A stretch of DNA of 64,000 bases from NCBI GenBank assembly GCA_002338615.1, contig DDIS01000177.1, positions 1-64,000 on the forward strand. Reading direction: 5' to 3'. How positions within the stretch are numbered: position 1 is the first letter of the stretch; every line of letters starts with the position of its first letter. This stretch comes from Proteobacteria bacterium UBA1844 (lineage in GTDB: Bacteria; Pseudomonadota; Gammaproteobacteria; Steroidobacterales; Woeseiaceae). The notes beneath the pieces are model-generated. The model saw only the letters and a program-made list of their open reading frames with translations. It did not search any database and had not been told where the DNA came from. This document shows, piece by piece, positions 1-11,200 of the stretch. A program made the translations under genes and the position numbers.

Positions 1-41
1 GCCGTCCCCGGCGCGATCGGGTTGTTCTTGGGTGCGCTGGC

Positions 42-3000
42 TTACATCGAGCCCGTCAGGTTCAGGAATATACCGTGGTGATCGAAGCTGAGATCGGTCA
101 GGTTATCCGAGAAGTCGGTGAAGTTGTAGCCCACGCCAATTTTCAAATGATCGCCGATGTAGCGTGAAATCGTGCCCAGCATGCCGCTGCGGCTTTCACC
201 GATGTCCGGCATATCGAGCAGGCGGGCCTCGAGCAACAGCTCCCAGTTCTCACGGAACGTGTAGTCACCGCGAATGACATAGAGACTGGCGTTGTTCTTG
301 TAGAACTCGGGGTTGTCCCGTTCCAGGCTGACCTGGCCCAGGCGGTAGGCGTACTTGCCGCCGATCGAGAAACTCGACGTAAGGTCGTAGTTCACATCGA
401 CCGCGGCGATGTGGCTCTTCTGAATGAACTCCGCCGCAATATTCTGCAGCGTGACCTGGCCCATCGTCGGCACGTTATAGAAGTACGTGTACTTGACCAG
501 CGTGTTAAGCCGATCGTTGTTCACCGGCCGATAGCCATAGCCGAGCACCGCTTCGGTAAAGCCACCGTCATAGAACGTTCCCAGCGAGCTTTCACTGTCG
601 GAGTGATTCAGCTTGCCGACCAGGCGCATGTCGTCGTTCAGCTGGTAGCGCAAGCTGTTGCGGTACAGCCAGGTGGTGCGCTCAGTCCGCGTCAGGTCAA
701 TCTGCTGCGCGTCGTCGTTGCGGTATTCAACGCCGCTCGAGACCTGCAGCGCGCTGGTGCCGAACATGACCTGCAAACCGCCGGCAAGTCGCTCGGTCTC
801 GGCGCCCGTCTGGAAGTCCTGCAGCGTGCCGATGTCGGTATTGATGCCGAAGTTCCAGCGGCTGTTCGGTGCAAAGTTGATACCCGTGCCATGGGTCAGG
901 CCCGTCATCGTGTTGTTGTGCTGGTAACGTTCTTCGAGGAACACGCTGGTGCTGTCCGCGATCCGGGATTTGACGCCGGCAACCAGGTTGCCCTCGCTGC
1001 CGCGGCCGTTCGACACCGTCGTGTCGGTGCGTTCGGTGTCGAGCGCATAGGTGAGGTACATGCTGGTCCGGTCCGAGTACAGGTAGTTGGTGCCGAGGCG
1101 GCCACCGGCTCCGAGGTCGCCGTCAGAAATCTCCGCATCCACGCGGAGCTTCTCGGAGACCCGGTATGCGCCGCCTATGCCGGTACGCGCGTTCTCCTTG
1201 CGGTCGCCGGAAATCGCGACGGTATCCTGCATGAACCCGTATACGTTCCAGTCTTTCTTCGAGTCGTAGCCGATCTGGACGACGGCGTCGGCGCGCTCGC
1301 CCTGTTCCTGGGTCAGCAAGGTGATGGGCGAGTTATCGACACGGTTGTCGAGCCGGTAGCCGGCACTGACGTCCCAGTGGTAACTGACCTGGTAGCCAAT
1401 ATTGTATTCCTGGATATCCGTTTGCAGGCCCTGTTCCTGGATCAGGGTGTCGAGCTTCGCGCCGATCGAGAAACGGTCTGCTATCGGCATCGAGAACGTG
1501 CCGCCGTAGTTGCGCGTATCGGTCACGGTTGCGAGACCCGGCGCCGAGTAGCCCGCATCAATCTCCTGCACGTAGGCCGTTAACTGCGAGTTACCCCAAT
1601 GGATAATGTCGTTCGACGACAGGCTGATGTCGGCCCGGTTCGCGTCGGCCTTGGCGTTGACGAACGACAAGGGGTCGTAGGTATTGAACTGGAAACCGCC
1701 GTCCTGTGAATACTGCGGCAACGAGACGAGGCCCTCGCTGGTGGACTGTTGCACCTTGATCCACGACTGTGCGGCAAGCCGCAACGTCAGGTCGGCCGCG
1801 TTGAGGCTGGAGTCCGTGTTGTCCTGTTCGTTGGCGTTCATCGTGACGCCGAGCTTCACGTAGTCGCCGACCCAGGCATGCGCCTGTCCGCCGACGGCCA
1901 ACGCCTCGATCTGGTCGAATCCCGGCGTGTACTCGTAACGCACCACCAGCCAGGCTTCATCGCCGCTGAGTGATCCGCTGCGCACCAGCAGGTTGTCGTC
2001 TGCCGTCGATGCCAGTGCTTCGGATAACAGGATGCGGCCCTGCAAGTAGTCGATATCGTAATCGAGCGCGGGCGTCAGGTTGATGACGCCCGTGACGATG
2101 CCGGACGCCTTGTCGCGCAATTCGATGCGCAGCCGCTCGGAGCCCGCGAGTATGTCCTGGGTCTGGAGGTAATACAGTGAGCCGCCTGTGCCGCGGAACT
2201 CTTCCCGGCTTGCAATGGTGCCGGGTTCCGCGGCGAATAGATCGATCGCGTAGCGTTGATCACCGAACCTGGTCGTGGAACTCGACTGGTGCCGCAGGTT
2301 GGCGCCATAAAGGCCGCGATCCACCGCGGCCAGTTCGTTGTTCATGTAGCCGATATTGAAGTTGCCCCATTGCACCAGGTTGTTGTTGTCGTTAAGGCGC
2401 ACGAAGAACTTGCCCATCGTCGGCGCGAGTTCCTCGACGATGCCGTCGTCGGCGAACGTCGGGTAGTAGTAGTCGGGGTCGATGCGCCGGAACAGGGCTT
2501 CGGGCGATTTATCCATGAAATTCGAGAAGATATTGTCGAGCGAGCCTTCGCGCGTGTCGGCGCTCGCGGTCAGCTTCCAGTGTTCACCGAATTTGCCGTT
2601 GACGAAGAACGCCAGTCGGCCATCGGCATTCGAATCGTAGTCGGAGTACGAATTCGCGCCTTGCAGCAGGTCAACCGGCCCGCTGAACTTGCCTTCCGAC
2701 AAGGTCAGGTCGGCCATGCCGACGTAGAACCAGTCGCCGGCTTCGAATTCGAGGTCGCGCAGGTACAGGTCACCATTGCCATCCTCGTCGAGCACGGCCA
2801 CTTCGACGGTGTGCGCGCCGGTCGGCAGGATTTCCTCGGTGAGGAAGGAACCCTTTTCATCAACCGGGACCGGGCGCCCGCCAACGTATACCTCGTGACC
2901 GGGTGGCACATCGCTGCCGCGTACGCTGACCGTACCGCTGCTGAGACCGATATTGTGCATGGTCAGCGAGCTCTCGCCGTAAGATGCGAGCAGGTTCGGA

Positions 3001-5243
3001 TCCGGCGCAAACGCCGCGGGGTCTTCGTCCGGATCCAGCCGCTCGACATCGTCATACACGAACCACAGTTTCTGCGGCCGGGTTTCATCGAAGTTGCCAT
3101 CCGCGCCGTAGGCACGAACGATGTACGCAATTTCCTTGGTCGGGCCGCGGAACCATGCCGCGGGCGGTTGCCAGTTGGCAACTTTGTCGGGCGCTATTGG
3201 CACCACGTCGAGCGGTTCGGACTCGAGCGATTGTTCGTTCTCGAAAATGCGCACTTCGGCGCGCTCGATGAAGTGCGAGTAGTTTGTGTACATGCGGAAC
3301 TGGATCGGGTTGACGATCGTCTCCACATTGATCTTGCGCGAAATCGGAATGTGCGACGGCCATGCAGTGACACTCATGCGCGGTGCGGAGCGCAGGTTAT
3401 CGAAGCCGAAGCGAATATTGGCGTTCTGCATGGCGACGTCGGTGCAACGCTGAATATCCGATGAGCTGCGTTTTGGATCATCGATAGGCTCGCCGTCCAC
3501 GGTAATGCGCATCAGGTTCAGGGCCAGGGGGTTGGCCGCAATCAGTTCGCGCGTGATGCGCGTGACATCGACCCCTTCATAATCGTCGAGTACGGCGAGC
3601 TCATCGTAGACGACTTCAATCGAGACGTGCGACGTGCCATCCTGGATAAAGCCGGCGTTCACGACGTCGTTCGAGACAACGTAGCCGCGGCCTTCGAATT
3701 CAGTTTGTTCCGGCCCCAGCTGCATCTCGTTCGCGAGCAACTCCATGGCACGGCGCGCTCTCGATGCAGACAGGCCGATATCGTCGCCGTACACGTTTGC
3801 TGTGCGCCGAGCGAGACGTTCGTTGCGCGTATAGCCGACGAAGCGCAGGCGTGGCCGGGTCTTGTCCGCGACGTCGGCAAGTGCGTGGCGAAGTTCATCT
3901 TCGTACGCGACTGGCACCACCGGCTGGCCGTCAATAAACTCAATATCCGGAATCGGACCCCAGGGCGGATCGTAAACCCTGGTTACCATGACCGCACCGG
4001 CGGACTCCGGGCATAGCTGTGGCTCGTCCGGTAATTCCTGCAGTGGGTCGTCGTACCAGAACTCTACCTCCACGCGGCGGTTGAGCGCTCTGCCACTGTC
4101 GGTCTGGTTGCTTGCGAGTGGTTTGGCGGCACCGAGTCCATCGACTTCGATAGCGTCCGACGGCAGGTGCAGGCTGTCCTGCAACTCGAGCGCCACGCGA
4201 CGGGCACGCGCTTTCGACAAGCCAACCGGGTTACCGTAGATGCGCTCCATGCGATCCTGTAGTGGCGTGTCGTCGGTATAGCCGACCAGCTTGACGACCA
4301 CGTTTTCTTTTTCGGCAAGGTTTGCGAAGGCCTGGCGGATGTCCTCGACAAAATTGTCGCTGACGTCAATTCTCTCGTCGGTGAAATGCAGCGGCGGAAT
4401 CAGGTTCTGGACCCGCGCACGTCGTGCATGACCTTCGACGTAGCGCAGTTTGCACACCGTTTCCATGCGACAGACCTTGACCTGCTCGATCTGGTGCGGC
4501 ACCAGGAATTCCTCGAGCGCCACGCGCTCGACGACCTCGTCGTACCAGACTTCCACCTCGACGCGGCGGTTCTCTGCCCGGCCTTCCTCGCTACTGTTCG
4601 AGGCAACCGGCTGCGTGTCGCCGGCCCATTCATAAGTGATCGCTTCGGCCGGCAAGGCCAGTTCGGTCTGGAAATACTCCGCAACCTGGCCGGCCCGTTC
4701 GCGCGAGAGGCCCGCGTTGTCGCCATAAACCTCGGCAAGCGCGGGCGACAACGGACGATCATCGGCGTGGCCAATCAGGTGCAGCCGCACGTTGATGCGG
4801 TCCGACATGCGGTTCAGGATGCCGGAGAGTGAGTCCACCGTGGAATCCGGAATCTGCGCGACGCCCGATTCGAAATGCACGGGCGGCACCAGGTTGCTCA
4901 ACTTGATGGTTTCGAGACCGTCTTTCAGCGTTTCACGCGTCTCCAGCGTATCGCCTTCTTCAGTTGCGATACGTTCCGGGTCCTGCACCCATTCGGTAAA
5001 TGGCTTGTCGCCGAGATGACGTTCCACGGCCTTGCCAAGCGGAGCCTCATCAACACCCTGCGGCAACGCCAGCGGTGCCCACAGCAGCGTAATTGCCATT
5101 GCGTTTAATGGCGACCTCAAGAATGTCCGCAGGAGCGGCTTCCAGCCGCGATCCGGGGCGGATCGCGCCAGGATGGCGCTCCTGCGACGTGCTAGCGAGA
5201 ACGCGTTCAATGTCAGATAGGCTGGTTTCGACATGGCGATCAC
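42..5243 (-). CDS. OmpA-repeat / beta-barrel outer-membrane protein (1733 aa)
   Basis: Probable outer-membrane protein that ties the peptidoglycan to a large barrel. After a hydrophobic export segment (about residues 45-62) come three OmpA-like peptidoglycan-binding modules at about 117-235, 287-405 and 435-550. The first two keep the late motif NRRVEVE; the third is degenerate and lacks it. A beta-rich middle part (about 570-900) is followed by roughly 800 residues of alternating aromatic/polar strands typical of a barrel, with a YDIDYLQGRI stretch at its entry. The last residue is Met, not the usual aromatic. The GTG start at 5243 overlaps the TGA of the upstream giant gene (GTGA), so the two are probably translationally coupled. 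Residues 20-39 are encoded by a REP pair, so the true start may be further in (a TTG near 5120 would give a classical signal peptide). Exact function not recognised. Confidence 0.8.
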   Translation of the reverse strand: MIAMSKPAYLTLNAFSLARRRSAILARSAPDRGWKPLLRTFLRSPLNAMAITLLWAPLALPQGVDEAPLGKAVERHLGDKPFTEWVQDPERIATEEGDTLETRETLKDGLETIKLSNLVPPVHFESGVAQIPDSTVDSLSGILNRMSDRINVRLHLIGHADDRPLSPALAEVYGDNAGLSRERAGQVAEYFQTELALPAEAITYEWAGDTQPVASNSSEEGRAENRRVEVEVWYDEVVERVALEEFLVPHQIEQVKVCRMETVCKLRYVEGHARRARVQNLIPPLHFTDERIDVSDNFVEDIRQAFANLAEKENVVVKLVGYTDDTPLQDRMERIYGNPVGLSKARARRVALELQDSLHLPSDAIEVDGLGAAKPLASNQTDSGRALNRRVEVEFWYDDPLQELPDEPQLCPESAGAVMVTRVYDPPWGPIPDIEFIDGQPVVPVAYEDELRHALADVADKTRPRLRFVGYTRNERLARRTANVYGDDIGLSASRARRAMELLANEMQLGPEQTEFEGRGYVVSNDVVNAGFIQDGTSHVSIEVVYDELAVLDDYEGVDVTRITRELIAANPLALNLMRITVDGEPIDDPKRSSSDIQRCTDVAMQNANIRFGFDNLRSAPRMSVTAWPSHIPISRKINVETIVNPIQFRMYTNYSHFIERAEVRIFENEQSLESEPLDVVPIAPDKVANWQPPAAWFRGPTKEIAYIVRAYGADGNFDETRPQKLWFVYDDVERLDPDEDPAAFAPDPNLLASYGESSLTMHNIGLSSGTVSVRGSDVPPGHEVYVGGRPVPVDEKGSFLTEEILPTGAHTVEVAVLDEDGNGDLYLRDLEFEAGDWFYVGMADLTLSEGKFSGPVDLLQGANSYSDYDSNADGRLAFFVNGKFGEHWKLTASADTREGSLDNIFSNFMDKSPEALFRRIDPDYYYPTFADDGIVEELAPTMGKFFVRLNDNNNLVQWGNFNIGYMNNELAAVDRGLYGANLRHQSSSTTRFGDQRYAIDLFAAEPGTIASREEFRGTGGSLYYLQTQDILAGSERLRIELRDKASGIVTGVINLTPALDYDIDYLQGRILLSEALASTADDNLLVRSGSLSGDEAWLVVRYEYTPGFDQIEALAVGGQAHAWVGDYVKLGVTMNANEQDNTDSSLNAADLTLRLAAQSWIKVQQSTSEGLVSLPQYSQDGGFQFNTYDPLSFVNAKADANRADISLSSNDIIHWGNSQLTAYVQEIDAGYSAPGLATVTDTRNYGGTFSMPIADRFSIGAKLDTLIQEQGLQTDIQEYNIGYQVSYHWDVSAGYRLDNRVDNSPITLLTQEQGERADAVVQIGYDSKKDWNVYGFMQDTVAISGDRKENARTGIGGAYRVSEKLRVDAEISDGDLGAGGRLGTNYLYSDRTSMYLTYALDTERTDTTVSNGRGSEGNLVAGVKSRIADSTSVFLEERYQHNNTMTGLTHGTGINFAPNSRWNFGINTDIGTLQDFQTGAETERLAGGLQVMFGTSALQVSSGVEYRNDDAQQIDLTRTERTTWLYRNSLRYQLNDDMRLVGKLNHSDSESSLGTFYDGGFTEAVLGYGYRPVNNDRLNTLVKYTYFYNVPTMGQVTLQNIAAEFIQKSHIAAVDVNYDLTSSFSIGGKYAYRLGQVSLERDNPEFYKNNASLYVIRGDYTFRENWELLLEARLLDMPDIGESRSGMLGTISRYIGDHLKIGVGYNFTDFSDNLTDLSFDHHGIFLNLTGSM
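5129..5187. repeat. Paired REP palindrome (BIME-like), copy A
   Basis: Two inverted copies of the GCAGGAGCGGCTTCCAGCC / GGCGCTCCTGC unit, each ending in GCGATC, flank the spacer cggggcg. It lies inside the 5' end of the reading frame of the OmpA/barrel gene. Confidence 0.85.
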
Positions 5244-8200
5244 CTGCTTCTCTTTGCGGCGTCAGCGGGCGGTTCGCCCCGGCGCCAGAAAATTTCGGGT
5301 TCAATAACCAGCTCGTAGCAGCAGTTGAGCTCCTGCCAGGCCGTTTCGATATCGCCCTTCATGCGATCCAGCCGGCGACCGACGAGCGCTTCGTCCTCAA
5401 CGTCCGCGAGGTAGGAGAGACGCAGCACGGCCGGGCCTTTCTGCAACTCGCTGAGCAACAGCTGGATACGCGGCTTCCACTGTTCGCGCATTTCATCGGT
5501 GCCGGGTTCGAACACCGCATCGGCGATATCGAGTCCGACAACACGATGGATCGACGCGCCGAAGTTCACCTTCAGTGCCTTACCACGCGTCGCGCGCAGC
5601 ACCTGTACCGGACGTGTTGAAGTACGGAAGCCACTCGGCAACGTGCGGTCGTCCAGCTTGATGACGAAGTTGCTGCCGCGGCTTTCATTTGGTACCGCCG
5701 CGCAGGTGATGTGGTAGCGGCCGGCACCGTCAGTGGTGGCGGCGGGGCCGCGCGCTGTTACCAGGCGGATGCCCGGCAGGCCGCTTTCGCCCGCATCCTG
5801 GCGACCGTTGCGATTCGCGTCGTCGAAGACCTTGCCCGTAACGTCGGTGCAGTCGAAGGTCGGGTCCGGCACCAGCCTGACGGTCGCCGCTGCCTCTTCG
5901 GACATGACGCCACCGGTCAGTGCGTTCATCGCCTGTGCGTGGTTCGTGAACTCGCCTTCAGTCACACCCGCGCCGACCGCAAGCAGCAACTTGATCGTGT
6001 GCTGGTCGTTCTCGGTAAGCGTCAGGTTCGAGAACACCAGTTCCCGGCCGAGAATGATCGGCTCGTTCTTCACGTCGTCGAAACGTGCGGAACCCTCGAC
6101 GTAATGGAAGCCGGCAGGGAAGCGGTCGACGATGTTGACATCCATCAGGTCCGCGCCGAAGGAATTACGCACGGTAATGACGTAGGGCACCATCTGGCCC
6201 CGCGTGACGTTCAGCGCCGGCGTGGTCTTCGTGACTGCGACGGCGCCACCCAGTTGCGGGTCGACCGGGATGTGGTTGTTAAAGAGCTGACTCGACCCCG
6301 GCTTCTGGCTGTCACTCAGGATCAGGTGTGCGTGGTACACGGTTCCCTGGCTGCGGGCCGGCTGCGATGTCGGCGGCGCAAACTCCGAGGGCTGTATTTC
6401 GCAATGTGCACTGGTCGCAAAGATTGCGTCGTCGGTGCCACCCGGGCAGGACGGCACATTGAACGGCAGCGTGGTCGGACCGGTGGTCGGCGGTATCAGT
6501 TGCGATGCGCCCGGCACATAGCCGTTCGTCGGCGGTACGATTTCAATCGTGTAATTCGCACCGCTCGGGCAGGCCGGGTCCGAGAAGTTCATGTCGAACT
6601 TGTAGTAACCGTTCGAGACCGTGACCTGGCCCTGCTGCGCCGGATCATCAAAGCAGCTCGCCGGTATCGATGTGTTACGTCGTGCGTCGAACATCGTGAG
6701 CGTGGCACCCGCAACCGGCGAGCGCGTAACCGCATCGTAAACGACACCGTTCGGATCGATCGGCAGGTTCAGGTCGCGCAGGTTACTGCCGCCCTGTACC
6801 TCGATGAGATCAATGCGCTGCAGGCCGTCAGTAAAGTCGGAATCAGTCACACCGAGCAGCGCCGTACGAGAACCTGCGCCGGGTGCTCTGAACAGCAGCG
6901 AGTATTCCTGGCCGAGGGCGTAGTTCGGCTGCACGCCCATGAGCACGTAAGTGCCATCGGCCGTGGTCTGCATCGTCCGTATCGGCGTGTCGTCGAGCAA
7001 CAGTGTCACGGTCCAGCCCTCGAGACCGAGCTCGCCGCCATCGAACGTGTTGTCGTAATCCGAGTCGTGGAAAATCTGGCCGCTCAGGATGCCCGTGTTC
7101 GGCATGCCGCCAACGTCGATATTCACCGTTGCCGACGCCATTTGCTGCGGATCGTTCCAGTACACCGTTGCGGTGTTGCTGATCGTTGTCCCGTCGTCGA
7201 GGTTCGGGTTGATGATCGCGCGAAAGCGCAGCGTGATCGTCGCGCCCGGTTCGAGCGCACCGTAACTGGTCGAGTAGTCCGCCGTGATTAATGCGCCCGT
7301 AACGGTGATGCCGTTCATCTGCCCGTTCAGCGTTGCGGACTGATCGACGTAGGCGAGGTAACCGGGTATCGGGTCGTCGAGATTATCCAGCAGCGAGATA
7401 TACAAGGCAGGGACCGGGCCGATGTTCTGCACGGTCACCTTGTATTCGAGGGTCGCGCCCGCAATGGCCGGGCCGCCGCCAACTACCGCGACTTCCTTGG
7501 TGATCGACAATTGCTGCGCATCGCCAACGACCACCACGGTCGGTTCCGGGCCGGTTGCCGGATTGCCGTCACCATCGGTCAGGAGGTTCGGTGCCTCGGC
7601 GCTGTAGACGGTTGCCTGGTTGGTGATCAGCGTTCCCGTCGGCACATTGTCATCGACGAGGAGGTCGAACTGCACTACGGCTGCCTCGCCCGGTGACAGC
7701 ACGCCGTCATTGCCCGCGGGCAACGGTGGCGTCAGGTCTGCCGAACTTATCGGTATCTGGGCAGCAAGCGGGAACGCGCCACCATCGGGTTGCCCTACCG
7801 GGTAGCCATTCAGCGTCGTCGTGTCGGGTACATAACTCGTATTCAGCGGCACGTTGTCCGACAACTCGGTATCGGTCGCCGGCACCGCGCCGTTGTTGTA
7901 CACGGTAATGGTGTAGCGCAGCACGTCACCCGGGTCGACAATGCCCGGCGAGCCCGCGTCCACCTGCAGCACGGCAGACTTGGTCGCGAACAAGAGCGGG
8001 TAATTGCCCACGACATCGCGGGTCGGATCGTTTGCAACCGGTGTGCGCGGATCATCCGATGGCTGGTTCGAGATGCCATAGCCCACGGCATCGAGGAACG
8101 CCTGGTTCTCGATGATGGTGCCGTCGGGCACATCCGGGTACACGACTACGTCAAAATTGATCGTGGCCGTGTTGTCCGCGATCGCCGCGTTCATGACGCC

Positions 8201-11200
8201 GGGCGTCGTGTCCTGCGGCGCATTGACATCGATGCCGTCGGCGAGCGGCGTACCGCCGTTGCCCGCATCCGGCAGTGCGACGCCGTTTAATAGTGTGCTG
8301 CCCGCGACGTAAGTCGTGTTCTCCGGCAGCTGGTCGAAGATCTCGACGCCATTGGCATTGTCGGTACCGACGTTCTGCACCGTGATCGTGTAGCGCATCG
8401 TTTCGCCGGCCAGCAATACGTTCGGGTCGCCCTCGAGGTAGCTCGAGATCTTCTCGATTCGGAACGCGGGCGCCGATTCGATCAGCACCTGGGTCGGGTC
8501 TTCGTCACCGACCACGTTCGGGTCAGCGGCGCCGTTCTGGTACGGGTCGTCACTCAAGCCCACCGTGTAACCGGCGAACAGGATCTCGGACTGGTTGCTC
8601 ACGTAGCTGCCGTTCGCGATAACCGGTGCAAGATCGACCTCAAACTCGATCTGGATGCTGTCGCCGATACCGCCAAGACTCAGGTTGCGGATATCCAGCA
8701 AACCGGTGCCGCTGGCGCCGCCGTTCGCATCGGTGTTGGTGATATCCGCGCCGTCCGGATAGGTCAGCAGGTTCAGCGAACCGGGCAGGAAAGCGGGCAC
8801 CGCGTTCAGCGCATCGAGCGTATCCACGATGCTGAAACCGGCAAGCGGTGTATCGCTGACGTTCTCGACATGCAGCGTGTAGCGCAAGCGCTCGCCCGGT
8901 GTTGCCAGCGTTGCCGGGTTCTCGCCCGTGCTCATGTTGACGACCGTCTTCTCGAACACCAGCAACGGTGTGAAGACGACGACCGTGTGCGCATCCTCAT
9001 GGTCGAGCACATTAATGGTGCCGTCCGTCAGCGCGCGCGTGTAGCTGCGCGCATAGTTGAGCTGGTCCGGGTCAGTTACGTCGATGCTGAACCACTCGGT
9101 GGCAGCCGCGACGTTGGTGAGGTTCGCGGACTGCTGGCTGTCAGCATCGAGATAGGCCGCGTAGTTGACGATCAGGCGCTGGTCGGCGCCCACGGCGGCG
9201 GCCGGTGTCAGCGTTGTAATCGTCAGCGTACAGTCGGGGTCGCCGACAAACGCAACCGAATAATCCGCACCTTCGGCGAGCACCGGCGATATGGCTGTCG
9301 TGCCATCAGCGGCGAATATCTGCGCCGTGAAATTCGCGGGCGCTGCATCGCAGGTACCGCCATCCGCCTGGTTCGGCAGCACGTCATACAGCGTCAGGTT
9401 GTAGGCCGGCGAGTCGCCGGTGTTGTGCACGTTCAGCGTAAAGTTGCCCGGCACGCCAAGCTGCATTTGCGGTGGGCCGGATTTTTCCAGGGTGAGCTCG
9501 TCGGGTCCGACAATCGTCATGGCAGCCGTCGTGCCCGGATCCCCCGGCAGTACGGTTGCGGGTGCGTTGTCCAGGCGGTTGTAGGTATAGGCTGCCGTGT
9601 TCGTAAAGTTCAGTCCGCTGACGTTGCTTGCCGTGTCGTCGAGGCGCACCGTGATATCGAGCACGACCTGCTGGCCGATCGGGATGTCGATGCCGTTCGT
9701 TACGTCTTCGATGACGAGATTGGTCGCATCGCCCGTGTTCTCGGGCGCGAAAACACCGGGGCCTGAGACCTGCGTGACCGCGACGTAGCTCATGTTCGCG
9801 GCGGACGCGCCGAGATCGTCGAGTATGCGCACGTCGTATATCGGTACCGGATGTGGCGTGCCCGGCACGGTAATCCGGTAACGGAATTCTTCACCGATAG
9901 CCGCCGTCGCCTGCGTGTTCGCTTTTACCAGCGCCGCGGGGGGTCCGACCGGGTACGGCGTTCCGTCTGCGGTAGCAGGACCGTAGCAGTAGTCATCAGG
10001 CTGCGTGACGTTCGGGCAGCCGGCGCCGGTACGCTCGTAGACGTCGACGGTATCGCGCGAGGTCCAGTCGACCCAGACAATATTGGTGAGTGCGATGTTC
10101 TCGTCGGCCGGTTGATCCAGGCGTACCCGGTAGGTGACTTCGAGCGTCGCACCCGGTGCGATATCGAGGCTGCCGTCGTTGTTACCGGCGCCCCAGAGCA
10201 ACGGCCCATCCGGTGCACCGGTGGGAATGCCGACGAAACCGGCGACGGGGACTCCGTCAATTTGTGCGGTTGGCGTGTACGAGACGTCAAGTGTCAGTTC
10301 TGGCGGCAGCGTGTCGGTGATATTCGTGTCGTACGCGATGGCATTGCCAGGGTTCGGGATGGTCAGCACGTACTGCACGAGGTCGCCAAGGGCGATCGGG
10401 TCGCCGGGCTGTTTGCCCGGTGTCACATTGCTGATCGCCTTGGCGGCGGTCAGCGAAGGTTCCGTTGCCTGGATGGCAGCCGTCGTATCGTTCAACGCCT
10501 CCTGCAGGTTCGTATCGCCGTTTTCAAAGTACAGCGTCGCGGAGTTTTGCAGGGTGCTGCCGACGTTCGTATCCAGATCATTATTGAGGCGAGCGCGGTA
10601 GCTGATGCGGATATACGGATTGATGTCCTGCACCGCAGTGTCGTCTTCGGTTTCGGTCGTGACCGAGCCGATATCCCAGCTGATATTGTTTGCGGCGCCA
10701 TCGGCGGGGACCGCGTTGAATGCTGCAACGTCTGGTGCCTGGCCGTTGATGCTGGCAATGCCGGCGAACTCGTAGGTGACATCGAAATCGGCGTTATCGG
10801 CGAGCACGTAACTCGCGTTGCCGAATGCCAGGTTGTCGTCGAGCGACACCGTGTTGCTCACGCCCTCCGGCAGGTTCAGCAGCACTTCGAATGCCTTGTG
10901 CGCACCAATCTCCGGCGCCATCGCCGGGTCGAGGTCGGTCTTGTCGATGGTCAACGGCGTTACATAAACCGAGTCACTTGCTTCTGCTTCGTAATTGTTC
11001 AGCGTGTCTGCGGCATTCGGCAGCGCGCCAATGCGCATACCATCGACGTCTCCGTTCACACCGATCGTGCCACCCGTGTTCAGTGCCGTGTTTTGATCCG
11101 GCAGGGACGTCCAGTCGGCTTCAATCGTGTTCTCGAGCACCTGCAGTGGTTCGACATCGGCGCCGACTTCGACGACAAACGTAAAGCTGACCGTGGCTCC

